Positions 48,759-58,868 of a DNA stretch of 64,000 nucleotides are shown here, piece after piece. The stretch is taken from NCBI GenBank assembly GCA_045648025.1, contig JAZRNH010000063.1:14902-78901 (forward strand), in the 5' to 3' direction. The position numbers and the translations under genes are program-made. How positions within the stretch are numbered: position 1 is the first letter of the stretch; each line of letters begins with the position of its first letter. Origin of the DNA: RGIG1681 sp045648025. GTDB taxonomy: Bacteria > Bacillota > Clostridia > Christensenellales > UBA1242. A model generated the notes under the pieces. That model had not been told where the DNA came from. It did not search any database and worked only from the letters and a program-made list of their open reading frames with translations.

Positions 48759-51551
48759 TTGGATTCAAGAAATCATGCTGGAAATGTGAATAGAAAAAAA
48801 GTTGTTGGGCTTATCAGTCTAATAGTTTTTTCACTTGCATTTATTTTTGCTTGTCTTAAAAAGATTTTGCCAATTGGCAAATGGCTTGTTGGCACTTTTG
48901 GTGGTCTTGTTTATCCAATGTCATTTATTTTTGCTTTTATCAGTTTGGCAGTATTTTTAGGATTTTCATATACAAAAAACAAAAAACCACTTGCAATGTT
49001 TGTGATTGCAACAATGGCAATATTGTTTGCAATTCATTCAATTGACACTTATAAAACTCTTGATAAAGTTGTTGGATTTTCATATTTAAAATCCTATCTT
49101 TCAATTTCTTATAGCAAAGTTACCATTGTTGGAAGTTTTGGTTCAATACTTAGTGGTATGATATCAATGCTTCTTGGGGGTATGGGAACAATTGTTGCTT
49201 TTGTTATTATTGCAACCATCTTTGCTGGACTTTTGATTGATTATGAAATTTATGGAAAATATGAAGAACCACATATCAAAAAATTAGCTAAAAGAACAGT
49301 TAGAGAGGCTGTTTCTAATAGTGATAAAAATGTTTCTGAAAATGGCGAACCAGATTATTCATATTTAGACAAATATAATACTGAAAATGAAATTTCTGTT
49401 GATGCAAAAGAGTATGAAGCTATCACAAGTGGTGGATATTCAAACACAATTGCTGATGTTGGAACAATTTTAGATTCAAATGATGATGAAGGATTTTCGT
49501 GGCCAGGATATGAACCAGAAAGTGAAAGATATCAACCACCAACTGAACATACTGAAATTTTCAAACCAGAAGTTCCAGATATTTATTCTGACGAAGCAAA
49601 TGAGCAAAGAAGACAATATATCAATGATATCTATGGCAGACCTACAACTTATGGTGAAACAACTGAAACCAGTCAGACAATAGATTTGGGTTCTCCAATT
49701 TTTGAAAATGAAACATCTCAACCAACATTAAGTGATGAAGAAGATGCTATAACTTTTCCAAATTATCCAGAATCAGAAAATGATATTGATGAAGGGGTAG
49801 ATTCTGATTTTGAAGAATTCTTAAAATCATTAAAAGGTGGTAATGATTCATCAGAAACAGTAGTAAGTAACGAACCTGTTGATTATAAGCCACAAAACAA
49901 TAATCCAATTTGGAATAGTCCAGTAGAATCTGCACCAGATCCAGTTTGGATACCACCTGTTAGACCAGATCCAGAACCAGTTTGGACTCCACCGGCTCCA
50001 CCAAAACAACCGGAACCAAAACAAAGACCAATTGGTTCACAAGGTGCAATGTTTGGGGTTAGATACAATGCACCAACTTTAAATTTATTAAAAACACCGG
50101 TTCCTGACAAAGGTGACTATACTGCGGAACAAAATAGAAAGACAATGATGCTTGAAAATGTTCTTGAATCATTTAATATTTCTGCAAAAGTTAAAAATAT
50201 TGTTAGAGGACCAAAAATTACAAGATATGAACTTTCACTTCCTTATGGTGTTTCTGTAAAAAGAATTCCTAACTGTGAAGATGATATCAAAGCAGCACTT
50301 GCTGCAAAAACTGTTACCATTAGAGCTCCAATTCCTGGAAGTTCGTTTGTTGGTATCGAACTTGAAAACGAAACATTTACCACTGTTTATCAAAGAGAAC
50401 TTTTCGAAAGTGATGCTTTCCAAAACTGTAAAGAACCACTTCCAATTGCAATTGGAAAAGATATTTCAGGTGAAATTGTGGTTAAAAGTTTGGTTGATAT
50501 GGTTCACTTGCTTATTGCTGGTTCTACTGGATCTGGTAAATCTGTGTTTATTCACAATATAGTTTTGAGTTTAATTTATAAAAACAGTCCAGATGACCTT
50601 AGACTTATTATGATTGACCCAAAACGAGTTGAATTTCCAATTTATAACGGACTTCCACATTTGCTTACACCAGAAGTTGTTTCTGGTTCTCAAAAAGCAA
50701 TTAATGCACTTAGATGGTGTGTTAAAGAAATGGATAGACGATATGAATTAATGAAAAATGCTGGTTATAACAATATTAAACCTTATAACAAAAGTGATCT
50801 TGTTAAAGCAGGTCAATTTGAAAAACTTCCATACATTGTTATTATCGTGGATGAACTTGCAGAAATTATGCAAGCAGATAAGAAAAATGCCGAGGCATAT
50901 ATTCAAAGAATTACACAACTTGCTCGTGCCTGTGGTATGCACATGGTTGTTGCAACACAAAGACCTTCTGTTGATATTATCACAGGTGTTATCAAAAACA
51001 ACATTCCATCAAGAATTGCATTTAGTTTGCAATCTGGAATCGACTCAAAAACAATTCTTACAACCGTTGGTGCTGAAAAACTCTTGGGAAGAGGTGATAT
51101 GATTTTTGCTCCAACAGGAACATCTGCTTGGCCAAGACTTCAAGCATCTTATGCAACAGATGAAGAAATTCGAGCAGTTATTCAATATACAATTAAAAAT
51201 AATGATGCAAACTTTGACCTTACCGTTGAAGATGAAATGGAAAAAGATTCTTCAGAAGGTGATAGTTCGTCTGTTACATTTAATGGTGGAGATGGGCTTC
51301 CACCAAAGAAAGACAAATTAGATGATTACTTTAAAGTTGCACTTAAATATGTTATGCAAAACGGCGGTGCATCAACATCTTATATTCAAAGAAGACTTTC
51401 TATTGGATATTCAAGAGCCGCTAGAATTATTGACCAGATGAGCGAGAGGGGGTATATCGCTCAAGCAACTGGTTCTAAACCAAGAAAAATCTTAATCACA
51501 CCAGAACAATTTAGAGAGGAATTTGGTGAAGATTATGACTCTATTGACTAG
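48759..51551 (+). CDS. ftsK: DNA translocase FtsK/SpoIIIE
   Basis: Hexameric DNA pump for chromosome segregation at the septum; 930 residues. Four or so membrane helices in the first 180, a long acidic and Pro-rich linker (about 190-430, with PDPVWIPP and PEPVWTPPAPP repeats), the alpha/beta motor with Walker A GSTGSGKS at 588-595 and Walker B VIIVDELAEI near 695, and the gamma winged helix at the end (about 860-930, TSYIQRRLSIGYSRAARIID). The start is TTG 48759, with ATAGGAG upstream and no better ATG. The next gene, 24 bases behind, is a degenerate copy of the motor. Confidence 0.95.
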   Translation: MDSRNHAGNVNRKKVVGLISLIVFSLAFIFACLKKILPIGKWLVGTFGGLVYPMSFIFAFISLAVFLGFSYTKNKKPLAMFVIATMAILFAIHSIDTYKTLDKVVGFSYLKSYLSISYSKVTIVGSFGSILSGMISMLLGGMGTIVAFVIIATIFAGLLIDYEIYGKYEEPHIKKLAKRTVREAVSNSDKNVSENGEPDYSYLDKYNTENEISVDAKEYEAITSGGYSNTIADVGTILDSNDDEGFSWPGYEPESERYQPPTEHTEIFKPEVPDIYSDEANEQRRQYINDIYGRPTTYGETTETSQTIDLGSPIFENETSQPTLSDEEDAITFPNYPESENDIDEGVDSDFEEFLKSLKGGNDSSETVVSNEPVDYKPQNNNPIWNSPVESAPDPVWIPPVRPDPEPVWTPPAPPKQPEPKQRPIGSQGAMFGVRYNAPTLNLLKTPVPDKGDYTAEQNRKTMMLENVLESFNISAKVKNIVRGPKITRYELSLPYGVSVKRIPNCEDDIKAALAAKTVTIRAPIPGSSFVGIELENETFTTVYQRELFESDAFQNCKEPLPIAIGKDISGEIVVKSLVDMVHLLIAGSTGSGKSVFIHNIVLSLIYKNSPDDLRLIMIDPKRVEFPIYNGLPHLLTPEVVSGSQKAINALRWCVKEMDRRYELMKNAGYNNIKPYNKSDLVKAGQFEKLPYIVIIVDELAEIMQADKKNAEAYIQRITQLARACGMHMVVATQRPSVDIITGVIKNNIPSRIAFSLQSGIDSKTILTTVGAEKLLGRGDMIFAPTGTSAWPRLQASYATDEEIRAVIQYTIKNNDANFDLTVEDEMEKDSSEGDSSSVTFNGGDGLPPKKDKLDDYFKVALKYVMQNGGASTSYIQRRLSIGYSRAARIIDQMSERGYIAQATGSKPRKILITPEQFREEFGEDYDSID

Positions 51552-51575
51552 AAAATATTTATTACAAGTGAGGTA

Positions 51576-53993
51576 ATGAAATTGGATAAAAATGTTGGTT
51601 CAGTAAACCTTGATGAACTCAGGGCAGCAAGAGAATCTCTTGACAGGGAAAGAGGCATTGAAACAGACCCAAATATGTATAATGACTATGACCCTGAAAA
51701 ACATAAAGCTGAAAAAGAACAAGAAAAACTTGCGAGAGAAAATGGAGATTCTGCAAGTTATGATTCTGCTGCAGAAAATTCAGAACCTGCAACTGATATA
51801 GGTTCAAATGATTCAGATATCAATTATTCAGAAAATACTGTTTCTGAACCATCAACAGTTTCATCTGTTGAACCTGTTTTTGACAGAAGTTCAGATGAAG
51901 TTTCAGTTGAATCAACTGAGAAATTTTCTAGTGACGATGATGAAATTATCATTAGCAATGATAATGATGAAAAACCTGTTGAAGCTGCCCCTTCAATATC
52001 TTCTGCTTTTGAAATGGCTCCAAAAAAAGAAGAACCTGTTCAATCGCAAACAAATTTTGAAGTATATGACAACTTTGCAGATTTTGAAGTAAATTCTGAA
52101 AAGAAAATTTATAATGATATGCCACAAATTGAACCGGTTCAAACAGCTGTTTTAGAACCTGTTCAAGAAGCGGTGTCATCAGAACCAACCGCTTTAGATG
52201 TTTCTGCAACTGTTCAAAATGAAGCAGTAAGCACAGAAGATGAAGACGAAGATGCTTTAGAAAGTAGTATTGATGATTTCTTAAACGAACTTGACCAAAT
52301 TCTTACAACAGAAGAAGCTAGTGATTCAGATGATTTGCAAATCACATCAAATGATACTGAAAATTCTGTTTCTGTTGGTGCGGGAATAGAAGAAGATAAT
52401 TTTGATGAATTTTTGAAAGATTTAGATGCTCAACTTAGCAGTGATGCAACTACTCTTGATGAATTAAAACCAGAACCAGAAGCAGTTGAACCTGTTGTTG
52501 AAGATGTTCAAACACATGAAAGCGAACCTATTGTTGAAAACACAAAGAGTTCACTTCTTTCTGCATTTGATTTGGAAGACGATAAAACAGAAGAACCATC
52601 AATTACAACTATTGAAGCACCAGCTGATATAGTTCAAGAAACTACTGTTCAAGATGAAATCAAAACAGATTCGTTTGATGACCTTATGGCTGACTTAAAT
52701 TCAGAAACAAATTTAATAACAGAAGAATCAAGTCAAGAAGAAACTTCTGTTCAAGATGATTTGCTTGATGACTTTTCAACACTTGTTGATTCAGTTGAAG
52801 ATGCTGAAGACGAAGATTCAATTTTAACCGCTTCTGCCAGTGATTTAATTGGTGCAGAAGAAGTTTTAAACAAGCAAGAAGAAATTATTGATAGACCACT
52901 TTCTGCAGAAGAAAAACTTGAAAGATTTAAGCTTGATGAAGTTGAAACTGAATATGTTGATACAACTTCAAATAGTTCTGATTTAGAATTTTTGACAGAC
53001 CTTAGTTCTCTTGGAAAGATTCAAGAAGAAGTTGAGGTTGAAAATGCAAAGCTTCAAGAACAATTGCTTGAAGAACAAGCAAGAAAAGAAGCTGAACTTA
53101 AAGCTGCTGAAGAAGCGGCTGCTGCAATTGAAGAAGTTGAAATTGAGCCAGAAGAACCAACTGTTGGTGCATATCAAAAAATTGAACCATTTAAATTTAT
53201 TGATGTTATTTCTACTGAAGAGTTTAAAGATCAAGATAAACTTAGCTATGTTCTTGGAAAAGATTCAGAAGGTGAGATTGTTTATTCAAATTTAAGAGAT
53301 ACTTGTGGAACTGTAATGTTTACCAAAAATGAAGATGTTGTATTTAATAGTTTCAGTTCAATTTTATTGAGTTTGCTTTTAAAGAACACAGCAGATGATA
53401 TTCAATTTGTTATTTGTGATGCTATGTTTGATAGTGAATTTGATGTATTTAATGACAGTTCTTATATGTATTACAACAGAGTTGCAAAAAACAATAGAGA
53501 AATTGTTGACTCACTTGTGGGTTTAAGCAAAGAATTAGAAGAAAGATATAACAACCTTGTTTATTCAGGTGTGAAGAGTATTTCTGCATATAACTTACAA
53601 GCTGAAGAAAGAGGTATGAAACCAATGCCTTATCTTGTATTGTTTATGAACAACTATGCAAAGATGGTTCAATTTTTAGATTCTGATAGAATTAATGTTT
53701 GTTTGCACAATATTTTAAAATTTGGAAGACTTGTCGGAATTTATGCAGTTGTTGCATCTGCAAGTGATATTGAAAGATCTGATATTAACTATAACCTTCC
53801 AACAAGAATTTGTTTCAAATCTGCTGATATTGACGATTCAATTTCAGCGGTTGGCAGAGAAGGTGCTGAACAACTTATTGATGAAGAAGACTTCTTATAT
53901 TCAACAATTTATGATGAAGAAGTTAAACACTTAAGAGTTGCAGATATTACTAGAGCAGAAATTGAACTTGTTATTGAAAATTTAGAAGTTTAA
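51576..53993 (+). CDS. FtsK-like pseudo-motor protein with long acidic N-terminal region
   Basis: An intact 805-residue gene. Residues 1 to about 530 are acidic, repeat-like and disordered (many Glu/Asp/Ser, e.g. EPVQEAVSSEPTAL), ending in a Glu-rich coiled coil (about 485-525). From about 555 the chain aligns with the FtsK motor encoded just upstream: LGKDSEGEIVYSNLRD against IGKDISGEIVVKSLVD, ILLSLLLKNTADDIQFVICD against IVLSLIYKNSPDDLRLIMID, and MPYLVLFMNNYAKMV against LPYIVIIVDELAEIM. The P-loop is replaced by MFTKNEDV (581-588), the Walker B acid is lost and there is no gamma domain. It should neither hydrolyse ATP nor read DNA polarity. I infer a non-catalytic partner or regulator of FtsK. 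No membrane helix. ATG 51576 or TTG 51582 may be the start. Confidence 0.8.
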   Translation: MKLDKNVGSVNLDELRAARESLDRERGIETDPNMYNDYDPEKHKAEKEQEKLARENGDSASYDSAAENSEPATDIGSNDSDINYSENTVSEPSTVSSVEPVFDRSSDEVSVESTEKFSSDDDEIIISNDNDEKPVEAAPSISSAFEMAPKKEEPVQSQTNFEVYDNFADFEVNSEKKIYNDMPQIEPVQTAVLEPVQEAVSSEPTALDVSATVQNEAVSTEDEDEDALESSIDDFLNELDQILTTEEASDSDDLQITSNDTENSVSVGAGIEEDNFDEFLKDLDAQLSSDATTLDELKPEPEAVEPVVEDVQTHESEPIVENTKSSLLSAFDLEDDKTEEPSITTIEAPADIVQETTVQDEIKTDSFDDLMADLNSETNLITEESSQEETSVQDDLLDDFSTLVDSVEDAEDEDSILTASASDLIGAEEVLNKQEEIIDRPLSAEEKLERFKLDEVETEYVDTTSNSSDLEFLTDLSSLGKIQEEVEVENAKLQEQLLEEQARKEAELKAAEEAAAAIEEVEIEPEEPTVGAYQKIEPFKFIDVISTEEFKDQDKLSYVLGKDSEGEIVYSNLRDTCGTVMFTKNEDVVFNSFSSILLSLLLKNTADDIQFVICDAMFDSEFDVFNDSSYMYYNRVAKNNREIVDSLVGLSKELEERYNNLVYSGVKSISAYNLQAEERGMKPMPYLVLFMNNYAKMVQFLDSDRINVCLHNILKFGRLVGIYAVVASASDIERSDINYNLPTRICFKSADIDDSISAVGREGAEQLIDEEDFLYSTIYDEEVKHLRVADITRAEIELVIENLEV

Positions 53994-54011
53994 TAATAGT
54001 TTAGGAGAATT

Positions 54012-55430
54012 ATGGTTGAAAAAAATAAAAACAAAAGCATAGAAACAACCGATGTTGATATTATGAAAACCAATAAAAAGGTTTATAGGTCAAAGTTGGT
54101 TGGTGTGGTTTCACTTGGTTGTGATAAAAACCGTGTTGATTCTGAAATAATGCTTACTTATCTTAGAAATGCAGGGTATAAATTTACCGCCGATGCAGCA
54201 AATGCAGATATTATAATTATTAATACTTGCGGATTTATCAAAAATGCTAGAAATGAATCTATGGACACTATTAATGAAATGAGTGAATATAGACGAAATC
54301 CAGCTGCAAGATGTCAAAGACTTATTGTTACAGGTTGTATGCCTCAAAAATGGTCTGGTCAAATGAGAGAAGATTTTCCAGAAGTTGATATCTTTTTGGG
54401 AATTGACCAATATCAAGACATTGTAAAAATCATTGAAGCATCTTATGAAAAGAATAAAAAGATTGTGAAAGTTAGTGATCAAACTTCTATTCCATTTGTA
54501 GAAAACAGAATGGTTACAACACCTGTTCATTATGCATATTTAAAAATTGCTGATGGTTGTGAAAACTATTGCACATTCTGTACAATTCCATTTATTAGAG
54601 GAAAGTATAAATCTCAAAGTATGGAAAACATTTTAGACGAGGCAAAAAGTCTTGTTGATAATGGTGCAACTGAGCTTATTTTAGTTGCACAAGATATTTC
54701 GAGATATGGTATGGACAAGTCGGGAAAACCTCAACTTGTTAAACTTATTCAAAAACTTTCTGAAATCGAAAAACTTAAATGGATTAGACTTTTATATTGT
54801 TATCCAGAAATGGTTACCGATGAGCTTATTCATGAAATTGTAAACAACCCAAAAGTTTGCAAATATATTGATATTCCACTTCAACACATTGCAAATCCAG
54901 TGCTTAAAAGAATGAATAGAAAAACAACTCACGGTGACATTGTTAACCTTATTGACAAGCTTCAAAGTCAACCAATTCACATTGCGATTAGAACAACAAT
55001 GATGCTTGGTTTCCCAGGTGAAACAGAACAAGATTTTGAAGAACTTTGTGCTTTTGTTGAAAGATATAAACTTATGCATGTTGGATTCTTTGCTTATTCA
55101 AAAGAAGAAGGCACTGCTGCAGCTCTTCTTCCAGATCAACTTAACAGTGAAGTTAAGAGAAAGAGAGTTTTAAAACTTGTTAGAATTCAAAAGAAGGTAG
55201 CACAAGAAGTTAATAAGAGATTTATTGGAAAAACTATTGAAGTTTGCTATGAAGGTATTGATTATGATAGACAGCTCTTCTTTGGAAGAAGTGAATATCA
55301 AACACCAGAAGCAGATACATTAGTATTCTTCACATCAAAACAGCCACTTGAAATTGGCAAATATTATAAAGTTAAAATCACAAAAGTTTTAGGATACGAT
55401 TTAAAAGGAGAAATTGAAGATTATGAGTAA
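54012..55430 (+). CDS. rimO: Ribosomal protein S12 methylthiotransferase RimO
   Basis: Radical SAM enzyme with two [4Fe-4S] clusters that methylthiolates an Asp of S12; 472 residues. The N-terminal UPF0004 domain (VSLGCDKNRVDSE, NTCGFI, VTGCMPQ), the radical SAM CxxxCxxC in GCENYCTFCTIPFIRGKY and the C-terminal TRAM domain are complete. TTAGGAGAATT ribosome site before ATG 54012. The end overlaps the pgsA start. Same order rimO-pgsA-recA as in Clostridia. Confidence 0.95.
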   Translation: MVEKNKNKSIETTDVDIMKTNKKVYRSKLVGVVSLGCDKNRVDSEIMLTYLRNAGYKFTADAANADIIIINTCGFIKNARNESMDTINEMSEYRRNPAARCQRLIVTGCMPQKWSGQMREDFPEVDIFLGIDQYQDIVKIIEASYEKNKKIVKVSDQTSIPFVENRMVTTPVHYAYLKIADGCENYCTFCTIPFIRGKYKSQSMENILDEAKSLVDNGATELILVAQDISRYGMDKSGKPQLVKLIQKLSEIEKLKWIRLLYCYPEMVTDELIHEIVNNPKVCKYIDIPLQHIANPVLKRMNRKTTHGDIVNLIDKLQSQPIHIAIRTTMMLGFPGETEQDFEELCAFVERYKLMHVGFFAYSKEEGTAAALLPDQLNSEVKRKRVLKLVRIQKKVAQEVNKRFIGKTIEVCYEGIDYDRQLFFGRSEYQTPEADTLVFFTSKQPLEIGKYYKVKITKVLGYDLKGEIEDYE

Positions 55431-56061
55431 ATTTAAAATGAATGTTCCAAATATTTTAACAATGGCAAGAATTTTCTGCACACCACTTATCGTGCTTATG
55501 TTCTTGCTTCCAATTCCAAACGGTGTTGGTGTTTATGTTGCTCTCGGAATTTATATTCTTGGTTGCATCACAGATTTTATTGATGGCAAAATTGCTAGAA
55601 AGTTTAATATGATTACCGATTTTGGTAAATTTATGGACCAAATTGCAGATAAGTTTATCACAACAACTGCTATGATTTTGGTTTTATTCTCAGGTGTTAT
55701 CACAGATTGGGCAGCAATTTTAATGCTTTTAGTTGTTGTTCTTCGTGATATTTTGATTAGCGGAATCCGTATGGTTGCTGCAAACAAAAATTATGTTATT
55801 CCAGCAGATATCTTTGGTAAAGTTAAATCTTTATTCTTAGATGTTTCTAATGTTATTTTAATTTTATATATCGCTCTCAGAGAGTCTGTAACAGCAAATT
55901 TTGTTGAATATGTACTATATTTTGGTCTTGCTTTAATGATTGTTGGTGTGGTATTATCAGTAGTGTCATGTGTTAACTATACAGTTAAGGCAATTAAAGT
56001 TCTTTCAGCAGATTCAAAAGAAGATGATGAAGAAGCTCAAGACGAAGAATATGATGACTAA
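55423..56061 (+). CDS. pgsA: CDP-diacylglycerol-glycerol-3-phosphate 3-phosphatidyltransferase
   Basis: Makes phosphatidylglycerol phosphate in the membrane; 212 residues with about five helices. The CDP-alcohol transferase signature D-x2-DG-x2-AR-x8-G-x3-D-x3-D is seen in DFIDGKIARKF..FGKFMDQIAD (about 52-77). ATG 55423 overlaps the rimO stop; TTG 55414 has better spacing to AAGGAG and is an alternative. The C-terminus is acidic. cinA, often between pgsA and recA, is absent. Confidence 0.93.
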   Translation: MSKFKMNVPNILTMARIFCTPLIVLMFLLPIPNGVGVYVALGIYILGCITDFIDGKIARKFNMITDFGKFMDQIADKFITTTAMILVLFSGVITDWAAILMLLVVVLRDILISGIRMVAANKNYVIPADIFGKVKSLFLDVSNVILILYIALRESVTANFVEYVLYFGLALMIVGVVLSVVSCVNYTVKAIKVLSADSKEDDEEAQDEEYDD

Positions 56062-56081
56062 TAATTTAAGGGGATACAATT

Positions 56082-57089
56082 ATGACAGATAAACAAAAAA
56101 ATCTTGAACAAGCGATTGCTCAAATTGAAAAAGAATTTGGAAAAGGCAGTATTATGAGACTTGGCGATTATCAAAGCCAAGATATTGATGTTATTTCAAC
56201 AGGCTGCTTAACACTTGACTTTGCTCTTGGTGTTGGCGGTGTTCCAAGAGGTAGAATCGTTGAAATTTATGGACCAGAATCTTCTGGTAAAACAACAGTT
56301 TCTCTTCATATTGTTGCTGAAGCTCAAAAAATGGGCGGAACTGCAGCATTTATTGATGCAGAACATGCTCTTGATCCAAACTATGCAGCAAGACTTGGTG
56401 TTGATATTAAAAACTTATATGTTTCTCAACCTGACAATGGTGAACAAGGTTTGGAAATTGCTGAAAATTTGGTAAGATCTGGTTCAATTGATATTTTGGT
56501 TATTGACTCAGTTGCAGCTTTAACACCAAAAGCAGAAATTGATGGCGAAATGGGTGACACTCATGTTGGTCTTCAAGCAAGACTTATGAGCCAAGCTCTT
56601 CGTAAACTTACTGCTATTATCAACAAGACAAAAACTTGTGTTATTTTCATTAATCAACTTCGTGAAAAAGTTGGTGTAATGTTTGGAAACCCAGAAACAA
56701 CAACCGGCGGAAAAGCTTTGAAATTCTATTCAACAATCAGACTTGATGTTAGAAAAGGTGAAGTTATTAAAGACGGTGACCAAGTTGTTGGTGCTAGAAC
56801 AAAAGTTAAAGTTGTTAAAAACAAAGTTTCACCTCCATTTAAAGTTGCAGAATTCGACATTATTTTCGGTATGGGAATTTCAAATGAATCTTGTATTTTG
56901 GATATGGCTGTTGAACATGATATCATTCAAAAGAGTGGTGCATGGTTCAGCTATAACGGTGAAAAAATTGGACAAGGCAGAGAAAATGTTAGAAAGTATT
57001 TGCTTGAAAATCCTGCATTTGCCGAAGAAGTTGATAAAAAACTTCGTGACCTTTTAAATCCACAAAAGGCTGAAGAAACTGATAAATAG
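56082..57089 (+). CDS. recA: Recombinase RecA
   Basis: Strand-exchange ATPase and SOS coprotease; 335 residues. Walker A GPESSGKTT (about 66-74), VIDSVAALTPKAEI, QALRKLTAIINKTKT and FINQLREKVGVMFGNPETTTGGKALKFY are textbook. No intein. AAGGGGATA precedes ATG. No separate LexA-type operator is seen because it follows pgsA by 20 bases. Terminator follows. Confidence 0.98.
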   Translation: MTDKQKNLEQAIAQIEKEFGKGSIMRLGDYQSQDIDVISTGCLTLDFALGVGGVPRGRIVEIYGPESSGKTTVSLHIVAEAQKMGGTAAFIDAEHALDPNYAARLGVDIKNLYVSQPDNGEQGLEIAENLVRSGSIDILVIDSVAALTPKAEIDGEMGDTHVGLQARLMSQALRKLTAIINKTKTCVIFINQLREKVGVMFGNPETTTGGKALKFYSTIRLDVRKGEVIKDGDQVVGARTKVKVVKNKVSPPFKVAEFDIIFGMGISNESCILDMAVEHDIIQKSGAWFSYNGEKIGQGRENVRKYLLENPAFAEEVDKKLRDLLNPQKAEETDK

Positions 57090-57104
57090 TTTTTAAATTA
57101 ATTA

Positions 57105-57135
57105 AAAAATCATAGCAAATAGCTATGATTTTTGT
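57105..57135 (+). terminator. Rho-independent terminator after recA
   Basis: AATCATAGC (57108-57116) pairs with GCTATGATT (57122-57130), flanked by A- and T-runs. Confidence 0.82.
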
Positions 57136-57180
57136 TTTGCAAAAATTATTTAATTCAAGGGGTATAATTCTTTATATAAC

Positions 57181-57210
57181 TTGACAATTAAAATTTTAGT
57201 ATGATAAAAT
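57181..57210 (+). promoter_or_regulatory. Promoter of rny
   Basis: TTGACA (57181-57186), 18-base spacer ending ATGA, TAAAAT (57205-57210). Confidence 0.72.
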
Positions 57211-57279
57211 TTATTTGTGAGAAATTGGATAATTTTATATTTCTAATTTAACACTAATTAAATTTAAGGGGAACAATAA

Positions 57280-58836
57280 ATGGTAGGTATTATTATATCA
57301 GCTGTTGTTTCCTTGGCGATAGGCTCTGTTGCATCTTATTTCATTTCAACTAAGATGCTTGAGAAAAAGTTAGGTAATGCAAAAAATATTGCAGAAAAAA
57401 CAATTAAAGATGCTGAAGAAAAGGCATCTTCAATCAAAAAGGAAGCCATTTTAGAGGCCAAGGAAGAAGCACTAAAAATGAAAGTGGATTCTGAAAATGA
57501 ATGTAAAGAAAGAAGACTTGAAGTTCAAAAAATGGAATCTAGAATTTTGGAAAAAGAGTCTGCTCTTGATAAGAAGAGTGATGTTTTAGACCAAAAAATG
57601 CAGGCAATCGACACTGCAAAAGAAGAACTTGAAAACAAAAAGCAAGATCTTGAAAACACTAAACAAGAAATCTTGAAAGAAAAAGAATCTGTTGCAAAAG
57701 AACTCGAAAGAGTTGCAGGTCTTTCAAGAGATGAAGCAAAAAAACAAGTAGTTGATTCAATTATTGATGATGCTAGAAAAGAAGCTGGAAACATTGTTCG
57801 TGATATTGAAAACGAAGCAAGAGAAGAAGGCGAAAAGAAAGCAAGAGATATTATTACACTTGCAATTCAAAAATGTGCAACTGATCAAACTGCAGATGTT
57901 ACTGTTACAACCGTTGCACTTCCAACTGATGAAATGAAAGGTAGAATCATCGGAAGAGAAGGAAGAAATATTAGAGCAATTGAAAATGCTACTGGTGTTG
58001 ACCTTATTGTTGACGATACACCTGATGCTGTAACACTTTCATCATTTGACCCAATTAGAAGAGAAGTTGCAAGACTTACTCTTGAAAAACTTATTACTGA
58101 TGGAAGAATTCATCCAGCAAGAGTTGAAGATATTGTTGCAAAAGTTCAAAAAGATATTGAAAAAACAATTAAAGAAGCTGGTGAAAATGCAAGTTTCGAA
58201 GCTGGTGTGTTTAATCTTCATCCAGAAATGGTTAAAATTTTGGGAAGACTTAAATATAGAACCAGTTATGGTCAAAATGTTTTAAAACACAGTTTAGAAA
58301 CATCTTATATTGCAGGTCTTCTTGCTGGTGAACTTGGTGCAAATGTTGCCGTTGCAAAGAGGGGTGGTCTTCTTCATGATATTGGAAAGGCTCTTGACTT
58401 TGAAATGGAAGGTACCCATGTTTCAATCGGTGTTGATGTTGCTAAAAAATATAAAGAAAGTCCTGAAATTATTCACTGTATTGAAGCTCACCATGGCGGG
58501 GTTGAATTTAAATCAATCGAAGCAATTTTAGTTCAAGTTGCTGATGCTATTTCAAGTGCAAGACCAGGAGCAAGAAGAGAATCTCTTGATGCTTATGTTA
58601 AAAGACTTGAAAAACTTGAAGAAATTGCAAACAGCTTTAAAGGTGTTGATTCTTCATTTGCTATTCAAGCAGGTAGAGAAATTAGAATTGCAGTTAAACC
58701 AGAAGAAGTTGATGATGCATCAATGGTTATCTTGGCAAAAGAAATTGCAAGAAAAATTGAATCTGAACTTGAATATCCAGGTCAAATTAAAGTTAATATT
58801 ATTAGAGAAACAAGAGCAACCGATGTTGCTTCATAA
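57280..58836 (+). CDS. rny: Ribonuclease Y
   Basis: Membrane-anchored endoribonuclease that starts mRNA decay; 518 residues. N-terminal anchor helix (about 3-23), long coiled coil (about 30-200), KH domain (GRIIGREGRNIRAIENATGVD, near 227) and HD domain (LLHDIGKALDFEMEGTHVSIG, near 365) are all present. AAGGGGAAC precedes ATG. Position behind recA matches B. subtilis. With PNPase at 43967 and NrnA at 60951 it completes an RNA decay set. Confidence 0.97.
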   Translation: MVGIIISAVVSLAIGSVASYFISTKMLEKKLGNAKNIAEKTIKDAEEKASSIKKEAILEAKEEALKMKVDSENECKERRLEVQKMESRILEKESALDKKSDVLDQKMQAIDTAKEELENKKQDLENTKQEILKEKESVAKELERVAGLSRDEAKKQVVDSIIDDARKEAGNIVRDIENEAREEGEKKARDIITLAIQKCATDQTADVTVTTVALPTDEMKGRIIGREGRNIRAIENATGVDLIVDDTPDAVTLSSFDPIRREVARLTLEKLITDGRIHPARVEDIVAKVQKDIEKTIKEAGENASFEAGVFNLHPEMVKILGRLKYRTSYGQNVLKHSLETSYIAGLLAGELGANVAVAKRGGLLHDIGKALDFEMEGTHVSIGVDVAKKYKESPEIIHCIEAHHGGVEFKSIEAILVQVADAISSARPGARRESLDAYVKRLEKLEEIANSFKGVDSSFAIQAGREIRIAVKPEEVDDASMVILAKEIARKIESELEYPGQIKVNIIRETRATDVAS

Positions 58837-58841
58837 TAAAA

Positions 58842-58868
58842 AAAACTAGCAATTTGCTAGTTTTTTTT
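58842..58868. terminator. Bidirectional terminator between rny and radical SAM gene
   Basis: AAAACTAGC (58842-58850), 5-base loop, GCTAGTTTT (58856-58864), with A-run left and T-run right; serves both converging genes. Confidence 0.85.

Noticed and set aside
51576..53993. Second FtsK-like gene as a pseudogene or frameshifted piece of ftsK
   Set aside because: The upstream ftsK is complete with its gamma domain, and this frame is open over 805 codons with its own start and a large unique N-terminus, so it is a separate gene.
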